Shown here one piece after another: positions 6,320 through 11,627 of a stretch of 11,627 nt of DNA (its first letter is position 1; each line of letters starts with the position of its first letter). The stretch covers positions 1 to 11,627 of the forward strand of contig JAEWOQ010000556.1 in the NCBI GenBank assembly GCA_023460875.1. The letters run 5' to 3'. This stretch comes from Pseudomonadota bacterium. Lineage in GTDB: Bacteria; Myxococcota_A; Polyangia; Polyangiales; Polyangiaceae. Position numbers and translations under genes: made by a program. A model generated the notes under the pieces. It had not been told where the DNA came from, made no database searches, and saw only the letters and a list, made by a program, of their open reading frames with translations.

Positions 6320-8577
6320 CGGGTCACCTCACCTTCCTGCTCGGCCCCCGCGAGCTCCGCGACGGGGTTCGTCGGCTCATCCGGCGCGGGCGCCGGCTTC
6401 TTGATGTCGGTGCCCATGCGCTGCAGGTACGCCACCAGGGCCACGATCTCCTTGTCCTCGAGCCCCGCGGGGCCGCCCTGCGCCACGATCTCCTCACCGA
6501 TCGTTCGAGCCTGCTCCCGCGCCATCTCCTCGGCGCGTTGCACGGCCTCGCCGTAGGGCACGCCCAACATGATCATGGCGTCCACGCGGGGCTGGATCGC
6601 CGCGAAGTCGATGGGCTTGGTCGAGAGCCAGGGATACGCGGGCATGATCGACTGGGGCGTGATCGCCTGGGGATCCTCCATGTGGCGGACGTGCCAGAGG
6701 TGCGGGTACTTCCCGCCGATCCGCGCCAGATCGGGGCCGATGCGCCGCGAGCCCCACTGGAAGGGTCGATCGTAGACGAACTCTCCAGGCTTGGAGTACT
6801 CGCCGTAGCGCTCCGTCTCCGAGCGGATGGGACGGATCATCTGGGAGTGGCAGTTGTAGCACCCCTCACCCACGTAGATGTCGCGCCCATAGAGCTCCAG
6901 GGGCGTGTAGGGCTGGACCGAGGCGATGCTCGGCACGTTCGAGCGGATCATGAACGTGGGGATGATCTCGAGCAGTGACGCGACGCCGACGGCCACGACG
7001 ACCCACACGGTGAACAGGAAGGGGCGCCGCTCCCAGGCCCGGTGCCAAGCGGCGTCCGCCAGGTACCGCAGCTTGTAAGCCAGATCCGTCATGGATCCGT
7101 GAGCGGGGATCACCAGCCGCGGCCGCGGCGCGACGTCGGGGGTGAGCGCCGGGGCTTCGAACACCTCGATCTCGTACTTCGGGGGGGGGCGCCGCCACGT
7201 CATGAACAGGTTGTAGCCGCCGATCAAGATCCCGAGGACGTACAGGGAGCCGCCCACCACGCGCACCCAGTACATGGGCAGGATGCGCACGACCGTCTCG
7301 ACGAAGTCCGGGTAAGCGAGGCGCCCCGTCTCGTCGAAGGCGCGCCACATGAGGCCCTGCGTCACGCCTGCCGCGTAGATGGCCACGACGTACAGCAGGA
7401 TCCCCAGGGTGCCGAGCCAGAAGTGCACGTTGGCGAGCTTCTGGGAGTAGAGCTTGCCCGTCTGGAAGACCCGCGGCGCGAGCCAGTACACCATGCCGAA
7501 CGCCATGAACCCGTTCCACCCGAGGGCGCCGGAGTGCACGTGGGCGATGGTCCAGTCCGTGTAGTGAGACAGCGCGTTGACGCTCTTCACGGACAGCAGC
7601 GGGCCCTCGAAGGTCGCCATGCCGTAGAAGGTGATGCCCACCACGAAGAACTTGAGGATGGGGTCCTCGGCGACGCGGTTCCAAGCGCCGCGCAGGGTGA
7701 GCAGGCCGTTGATCATGCCGCCCCACGAGGGCATCCACAGCATGACGCTGAAGAGCATGCCGAGGGTCGATGCCCACTCCGGCAGCGCCGTGTAGTGCAG
7801 GTGGTGCGGCCCCGCCCAGATGTAGATGAACACCAGCGACCAGAAGTGCAGGATGCTCAGCTTGTACGAGAAGACCGGGCGGTTCGCGGCCTTGGGCAGG
7901 TAGTAGTACATCAAGCCCAGGAAGGGCGTCGTGAGGACGAACGCGACGGCGTTGTGCCCGTACCACCACTGCATGAAGGCGTCCTGCACGCCCGCGTACA
8001 CGGAGTAGCTCTTGAACCACCCCGCCGGCAGCGACAGGTTGTTGAAGACGTGCAGGATCGCGACCGTCACGATGGTCGCGATGTAAAACCAGATCGCCAC
8101 GTACAGGTGGCGCTCACGGCGCCTGGCGATCGTGCCGAAGAAGTTCACGGCGAAGGCCACCCAGACGACGGTGATGGCCACGTCGATCGGCCACTCGAGC
8201 TCCGCGTACTCCTTGCTCTGGCTGAGGCCGAGGGGCAGCGTGATCGCAGCGGCGACGATGATCGCTTGCCATCCCCAGAAGTGGAACGCGCTCAGCTTGT
8301 CGCTGAACATGCGCGCCTTCAGCAGGCGCTGGCTGGAGTGATAGATGGCCGCGAAGATCGCGTTGCCGGCGAACGCGAAGATCGCCGCGTTGGTGTGCAG
8401 CGGACGCAGCCGCCCAAAACTCAGCTGGGGCAGCCCGAAGCTGAGCTCCGGACGCACCAGCATCAGGGCTAGCCACAGCCCGATCAGGGTCGCGACCGCC
8501 CCCCACACCATGGTCGCGAACAGGAATTTGCGGACGATAGCGTCGTCGTAACTGAACTTCTCGACACGGGCGGACAT
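6316..8577 (-). CDS. ccoNO: CcoNO, fused catalytic and haem-c subunits of cbb3 cytochrome c oxidase
   Basis: A 753-residue fusion of CcoN (about 1-475) and CcoO (about 496-753), the core of the high-affinity proton-pumping oxidase. CcoN shows the expected haem and copper ligands: His61 (low-spin haem b), His208, His258 and His259 (CuB), His346 (haem b3), His348 (haem b), and Tyr252 for the His-Tyr cross-link. These numbers are each one higher than in Pseudomonas stutzeri CcoN as I remember it, which supports the start at 8577 (MSARVEKFSYDD). The frame stays open upstream to an ATG at 8910, but those 111 residues look non-coding. CcoO has an N-terminal helix (about 518-538), CYNCH (573-577) and a probable axial Met645 in SIMPAYPWL. 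A Pro-rich linker of about 20-30 residues joins the two. The ribosome binding site is only a weak G-rich stretch. Confidence 0.97.
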   Translation of the reverse strand: MSARVEKFSYDDAIVRKFLFATMVWGAVATLIGLWLALMLVRPELSFGLPQLSFGRLRPLHTNAAIFAFAGNAIFAAIYHSSQRLLKARMFSDKLSAFHFWGWQAIIVAAAITLPLGLSQSKEYAELEWPIDVAITVVWVAFAVNFFGTIARRRERHLYVAIWFYIATIVTVAILHVFNNLSLPAGWFKSYSVYAGVQDAFMQWWYGHNAVAFVLTTPFLGLMYYYLPKAANRPVFSYKLSILHFWSLVFIYIWAGPHHLHYTALPEWASTLGMLFSVMLWMPSWGGMINGLLTLRGAWNRVAEDPILKFFVVGITFYGMATFEGPLLSVKSVNALSHYTDWTIAHVHSGALGWNGFMAFGMVYWLAPRVFQTGKLYSQKLANVHFWLGTLGILLYVVAIYAAGVTQGLMWRAFDETGRLAYPDFVETVVRILPMYWVRVVGGSLYVLGILIGGYNLFMTWRRPPPKYEIEVFEAPALTPDVAPRPRLVIPAHGSMTDLAYKLRYLADAAWHRAWERRPFLFTVWVVVAVGVASLLEIIPTFMIRSNVPSIASVQPYTPLELYGRDIYVGEGCYNCHSQMIRPIRSETERYGEYSKPGEFVYDRPFQWGSRRIGPDLARIGGKYPHLWHVRHMEDPQAITPQSIMPAYPWLSTKPIDFAAIQPRVDAMIMLGVPYGEAVQRAEEMAREQARTIGEEIVAQGGPAGLEDKEIVALVAYLQRMGTDIKKPAPAPDEPTNPVAELAGAEQEGEVTR

Positions 8578-9039
8578 CGCCACGCCCCCCAGCAAAAGCC
8601 GTGCCTCTTCTGCGCGACGACCCTCCTCGCTGATTTCTGCGGTCCCCGATGCGGCCGACTTGGGGGAGCCCCTTTCGATCGGACGCAAAATCTGCCAGCG
8701 GGCCGGATCTCCGCGCGCAATCTGCGCCCCCTCTTTCTCCCCCCTGTCACCTGGACCATCGAGCCTAGCGCGACAGCGAGAGTGGAATTTCGTCGGGCCT
8801 GGGTGGCCGGCGACCAGGACGCGGGAGCCACCCTGCCTGAGTTCGATCCCTTGGGGAATGATGCCCAACAGCTCCGGGATGCCCCAGCTTGCCTCTCGAG
8901 AGCCGTACATCGGCGCCCCAAGTGTTCCTTTTTCGTGTAGAGTCGGCGATCGATCGTCGGGAAAGCGCTTCCTCGCAGCCCCGGCTCTTCATGTTCAGCC
9001 CGGTCCAGTCCCCGGCTGGCCGGTCGCCACGGGACCCCG
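8578..9039. promoter_or_regulatory. Divergent intergenic region between the cbb3 operon and the TPR/PEGA-like gene
   Basis: This 462-base stretch separates two divergent transcription units and must hold the promoters of both, unless either is read from elsewhere. On both strands I found no FNR/Anr-type TTGAT-N4-ATCAA box, no properly spaced sigma-54 GG-N10-GC element, and no convincing -35/-10 pair. The only notable element is a 10-base perfect palindrome, CGATCGATCG, at 8947-8956. An open frame continuous with ccoNO crosses part of the region (to 8910), but its translation has no family resemblance. Promoter function is inferred from gene orientation only. Confidence 0.5.
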
Positions 9040-10146
9040 ATGCCCTCTCCCCTTCGATTTCCTCCACGTCGTCCAGCACTCCCTCCCTCGGCCCGGCTTT
9101 TCCTGCCGGCGCTCCTCGCCCTCGGCGTGACGCTGCCGGCCCCCGCCGTGAGCGCCAGCGACTCCAAGGGCGACGCCTCTGGCGTGTCCGCGACTACGAG
9201 CGCCGACGCGACGGGGTCCCAGGATGAAGCCGCGCTCGCTCAGGCACGCCTGCACTTCGCGAACGGGGTCGAGCTGCTCCAGGCCTCCCCTCCTAGCTAC
9301 CAGGACGCCTTCCCTCAGTTCTTGGCGGCCTACACGAAGAGCGGCCAGAGCTGGAAGGTGCTGGGCAACCTGGGGCTCTGCGCCCTGAAGCTCGAGCGGG
9401 ACGGCGAAGCCCTCACCTACTATCGCCGCTACCTCGACGAGGGCGGTGACGAGATCGATCCGGACGAGCGCGCGGACATCGAGAGGGAGCTCCTGCTGGT
9501 GGAGGGGAACCTCGCCCACCTCCAGCTCCGCGCCGCCGAGACGAACGTCCGGATCACCGTGAGTCGTCAGGGCTCTTCGGCGCCACCGCAGATGTACCAG
9601 CTCACCGAGGACCAGGCTCTGGGCGTGCGCGCAGGCGCCCACACGGTGACGGCAGAGGCGGGCGGCAAGACCCGCACCTGGGAAGGAGTCCTGGCCCCAG
9701 GACAGACCGCCGAGCACTTCTTCGACTTCACCGAGGCTCCGGCTGCGAGTGCGCCCGTCGCTTCGGCGACGACGCCAGCGGCGGACTCGGGCGGGATGAG
9801 CCCCCTGCGCCTGACCGGCTTCGTGACGGCGGGGGTGGGCGTGGCCGCGTTGCTCGGCGGCGGGGTGACGGGCCTCCTCACGAAGCAGAGAGAAGACGAC
9901 GCTCGCGACCAGTGCGCGGGCAACGTCTGCCCGACGGCGGCGCGCTCGGACTTCGACAACGCCGAGTCCCTGGCGACCCTGACGAACGTCCTGCTGATCG
10001 GCGGCGGCGTGCTCGCGGCCACGGGCGTGACCCTGATCTTGCTTGGAGGGGACTCCAAGACCGAAGACCCGACCGCGGCGCGGATCCTGCTCACGCCGTC
10101 GGCGCTCCCCCAGGGGGGCGGCCTCTGGGCGACGGGGACCTTCTGA
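9040..10146 (+). CDS. Exported protein with TPR-like and PEGA-like regions and two C-terminal membrane helices
   Basis: A 368-residue envelope protein of a kind common in Myxococcota; function unknown. A signal peptide is visible (Arg-rich start, hydrophobic LFLPALLALGV at 20-30, likely cleavage near AVSA at 36-39). A low-complexity Ser/Ala/Asp segment follows. Residues about 65-155 are helical and TPR-like (HFANGVELL, FLAAYTKSGQSWKVLGNLGLCALKL, EALTYYRRYL). Residues about 160-230 are beta-rich and PEGA-like, including GVRAGAHTVTAEAGG. An Ala/Pro linker leads to hydrophobic helices at about 258-280 and 314-336, with a hydrophilic loop between them containing Cys292 and Cys297, possibly disulfide-bonded. 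The start is the only in-frame ATG giving a signal peptide, but its ribosome binding site is weak. It lies 30 bases before the next gene and upstream of a Ser/Thr kinase, so it may share a signalling pathway with them. I do not recognise a named gene. Confidence 0.78.
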   Translation: MPSPLRFPPRRPALPPSARLFLPALLALGVTLPAPAVSASDSKGDASGVSATTSADATGSQDEAALAQARLHFANGVELLQASPPSYQDAFPQFLAAYTKSGQSWKVLGNLGLCALKLERDGEALTYYRRYLDEGGDEIDPDERADIERELLLVEGNLAHLQLRAAETNVRITVSRQGSSAPPQMYQLTEDQALGVRAGAHTVTAEAGGKTRTWEGVLAPGQTAEHFFDFTEAPAASAPVASATTPAADSGGMSPLRLTGFVTAGVGVAALLGGGVTGLLTKQREDDARDQCAGNVCPTAARSDFDNAESLATLTNVLLIGGGVLAATGVTLILLGGDSKTEDPTAARILLTPSALPQGGGLWATGTF

Positions 10147-10176
10147 ACACAGTGACGTAAGTCTGGAGTGATGAAC

Positions 10177-11493
10177 ATGTATCGCATCGTGAGCGCCCGC
10201 ACCGGGCTCATCGCATCGACGTTCCTTCTATCTATCGGGATCGCCTCCAGCTGCGCCGTGGACACGGACGAGCTGGACTTCCAGGACGCCAGCGGCGGCA
10301 ACTCCAGCGGCGGCAACTCCAGCGGCAACGGCGACGGCGGCCTGGGCGGTGACTCCAACGGCGGTGACGGCCAGGGCGCCGGGGGGGACGAGGGCGCCGG
10401 AGGGGACGAGGGCGCCGTGAGCGTCGCCTGCGAACATGGGTCGATGGAGTGCGACGGCAAGCAGGTGCAGATCTGCGCCGGGGGCGAGTGGTATCCGGCG
10501 GGGGCGGCCTGCGAGTTCGCCTGCGCGTCGGGCCTGTGCGTCGGCAGCTGCGACCCGGGGAGCACCCACTGCATCAGCAGCACCACCCTCCAAACCTGCG
10601 GCGCCGGGGGCATGTGGGGCGCCGACGAGGAGTGCGAGTTTGCGTGCGTGGGCGACGCCTGCGGCGGGGAATGCAAGCCGGGCGCCATGAGGTGCGACGA
10701 CGCCATGCCCCAGCGCTGCGACGATGGAGGCACCTGGGTCGACGAGCGCGAGAGCCCCTGCCCGACCACCTGCAGCGACGGCAAATGCGACACCTGCGAA
10801 GAGGCCGGCGACACCCAGTGCTCCTCGGACACCGAAGAGCAGGCCTGCGGGGACGATCTGGAGTGGGGCAGCCCGGAGACCTGCGAGTTCGTCTGCGTCG
10901 GCGGCGAGTGCGGCGGTGTCTGCGCCCCCGGCAGCGCCCGCTGCGACTCCACGACCCATCGGCAAATCTGCGGCGCCAACGGCGAGTGGGGTGCCCCCGC
11001 CACCTGCGGCGAGCAGGCGTGCGCCGGAGGCGAGTGCGTGGGGGTCTGCGCGCCGGGGACGAGCCGCTGTTACAAAGGCGGCGTCCAGATCTGCAACGGG
11101 GAGGGTCAGTGGAAGACCTCCGAGACCTGCTCGGGAGAGAAGCCCGTCTGCGTCAGCTCCGGCAGCTCCGCTTACTGCGCCGTCTGCCAACCCAACGACA
11201 AGCGGTGTGACTACAATCACCCCGAAATCTGCAGCTCGAACGGCGGCGGTTGGAAACCCGCGAAGGAGCCCTGCGCCTTCGCCTGCCACCAGGGCGCCTG
11301 CATCACGGCGAAGGACACCTGGGTCTGCAAGGCCGATCTAGACGCCAGCGGCTGTAACTCTGAAAGCGAGGCTTGGACGTGCTCCACTGGGATCCCACGG
11401 GTGGGAAATTGCACCAAGGGACAGACGTGCGCGAACGGCTCCTGCGGCGGCAAGAGCACGGGCACGGGCACCGGCGGCCGCTTCGCCTTCTGA
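10177..11493 (+). CDS. Putative lipoprotein with eight six-cysteine modules
   Basis: A 438-residue exported protein of unknown function. The N-terminus is basic, followed by a hydrophobic stretch and Ser-Ser-Cys at Cys26, a probable but non-ideal lipobox (Ala at -3). A Gly/Ser/Asn/Asp linker (about 39-81) joins this to a Cys-rich region from residue 85 to the end. That region has eight modules of about 35-45 residues, each with six cysteines. The usual spacing is C-x6-C-x7/8-C-x11-C-x3-C-x4-C, with a conserved Gly-x-Trp between the third and fourth cysteines. All 48 could form disulfides in the envelope. The start at 10177 is chosen because GGAG (10165-10168) is 8 bases upstream; an ATG at 10171 and a GTG at 10168 are also in frame but sit too close to it. 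It lies between the TPR/PEGA-like gene and a Ser/Thr kinase gene, probably in one operon. Surface ligand binding or adhesion is only a guess. Confidence 0.8.
   Translation: MYRIVSARTGLIASTFLLSIGIASSCAVDTDELDFQDASGGNSSGGNSSGNGDGGLGGDSNGGDGQGAGGDEGAGGDEGAVSVACEHGSMECDGKQVQICAGGEWYPAGAACEFACASGLCVGSCDPGSTHCISSTTLQTCGAGGMWGADEECEFACVGDACGGECKPGAMRCDDAMPQRCDDGGTWVDERESPCPTTCSDGKCDTCEEAGDTQCSSDTEEQACGDDLEWGSPETCEFVCVGGECGGVCAPGSARCDSTTHRQICGANGEWGAPATCGEQACAGGECVGVCAPGTSRCYKGGVQICNGEGQWKTSETCSGEKPVCVSSGSSAYCAVCQPNDKRCDYNHPEICSSNGGGWKPAKEPCAFACHQGACITAKDTWVCKADLDASGCNSESEAWTCSTGIPRVGNCTKGQTCANGSCGGKSTGTGTGGRFAF
10291..10329 (+). repeat. Short in-gene tandem repeat, Gly/Asn/Ser linker
   Basis: Two exact copies of a 15-base unit (AGCGGCGGCAACTCC at 10291-10305 and 10306-10320) followed by a partial copy (10321-10329). 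It encodes SGGNS repeats in the linker of the Cys-rich lipoprotein. A second, 18-base, near-exact duplication (10383-10400 and 10401-10418) encodes GGDEGA twice. Such repeats could change copy number by slippage and alter linker length without breaking the frame. Confidence 0.75.
10429..11451 (+). repeat. Array of eight diverged six-Cys protein modules
   Basis: Tandem protein-level repeats inside the lipoprotein gene. Module starts (first Cys codon) include 10429 for the first, 11185 for the seventh and 11326 for the eighth. Modules 1-5 and 7 keep the six-Cys spacing closely, with third-to-fourth Cys gaps of 11 or 13. Module 6 has enlarged loops near its last cysteines, and module 8 is the most diverged (gaps 8, 8, 9, 5, 4). 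DNA identity between copies looks modest, with recurring pieces such as codons for CEF(A/V)C and C(G/V)G, so the duplications are old rather than recent. Confidence 0.75.
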
Positions 11494-11520
11494 GCGGTCG
11501 CCCGAGACGGAGAGAACACG

Positions 11521-11627
11521 ATGAGCCTCGCCCCCGGTGACGTCCTCGATGGCAAGTACCAAATCGTGCGTTTGCTCGGCGCGGGGGGCATGGGCGCGGT
11601 CTACGAGGGGCTCAACGTCCGCATCCA
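11521..11627 (+). CDS. Ser/Thr protein kinase, N-terminal fragment
   Basis: Only the first 35 codons are in the window. They read as the start of a Hanks-type (PknB-like) kinase: a short lead MSLAPGDVLDGKYQIVRLLG, then the glycine-rich ATP-binding loop GAGGMGAVYEG (20-30), the subdomain I signature typical of myxobacterial kinases. The invariant Lys and the rest of the catalytic domain lie beyond the right edge, so activity cannot be judged. GGAG at 11509-11512, 8 bases upstream, supports the start. The gene begins 27 bases after the Cys-rich lipoprotein stop, which implies co-transcription. Confidence 0.92.
   Translation, partial: MSLAPGDVLDGKYQIVRLLGAGGMGAVYEGLNVRI

Noticed and set aside
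7042..8472. A 476-codon plus-strand open frame antisense to ccoNO
   Set aside because: It has the same character as the other antisense frames. The ccoNO frame carries every expected haem and copper ligand.
8662..8673. A GGGG/CCCC inverted repeat upstream of ccoNO, considered as a terminator or leader hairpin
   Set aside because: The stem is only four pairs with a two- to three-base loop and no T-run.
8876..8892. A GG...GC pair resembling a sigma-54 promoter
   Set aside because: The spacing between GG and GC is 12 bases rather than the required 10.
8578..8910. A 111-residue N-terminal extension of CcoNO from the ATG at 8910
   Set aside because: No resemblance to CcoN is seen upstream of MSARVEKFSYDD, and ligand numbering fits the 8577 start. 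The frame is probably open by chance in GC-rich DNA.
9567..11003. A 478-codon minus-strand Ser/Pro-rich frame opposite the TPR and Cys-repeat genes
   Set aside because: It looks repetitive only because it mirrors the Cys modules. It crosses the boundary of two good plus-strand genes and has no domain signature.

Overview
The window is very GC-rich, with tightly packed genes. It looks like a piece of a myxobacterium-type chromosome (Myxococcota, perhaps Polyangiales). That placement is an inference from the base composition, a fused ccoNO gene, a PEGA/TPR-like envelope protein, a cysteine-repeat lipoprotein and a Ser/Thr protein kinase. No marker gene settles the taxonomy.

Left part (1-8577, minus strand): a complete cbb3-type cytochrome c oxidase operon, read right to left. 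The structural genes come first: ccoNO (catalytic subunit fused to the haem-c subunit), ccoQ and a mono-haem ccoP. The assembly genes follow: ccoG (iron-sulfur copper-handling protein), ccoH/fixH, a small TauE/SafE (DsbD_2-like) membrane protein and ccoI (copper-exporting P-type ATPase), which runs off the left edge. Four of the six junctions are stop/start overlaps of 1 or 4 bases; the other two gaps are 40 and 62 bases. Copper pumping, reduction and delivery genes are therefore expressed with the enzyme that needs a CuB centre. The oxidase would reduce oxygen to water with high affinity at the inner membrane.

Middle (8578-9039): a 462-base divergent intergenic region that should hold the promoters of both transcription units. 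I see no FNR/Anr-like box and no convincing core promoter.

Right part (9040-11627, plus strand): three closely spaced genes. They encode an exported protein with a TPR-like helical region, a PEGA-like region and two C-terminal membrane helices; a putative lipoprotein with a Gly/Ser linker and eight six-cysteine modules; and the N-terminus of a Ser/Thr protein kinase, cut by the right edge. This is a plausible envelope-sensing/signalling unit of unknown input.

Points of most interest are the eight-module cysteine-repeat lipoprotein next to a kinase, a Glu replacing the first Asp of the GDGxND hinge motif in CcoI (with a suspicious last ~45 bases of the window), the CPMH tail on the TauE/SafE protein, the CcoN-CcoO fusion with a possible relic start codon, and the single-haem CcoP.
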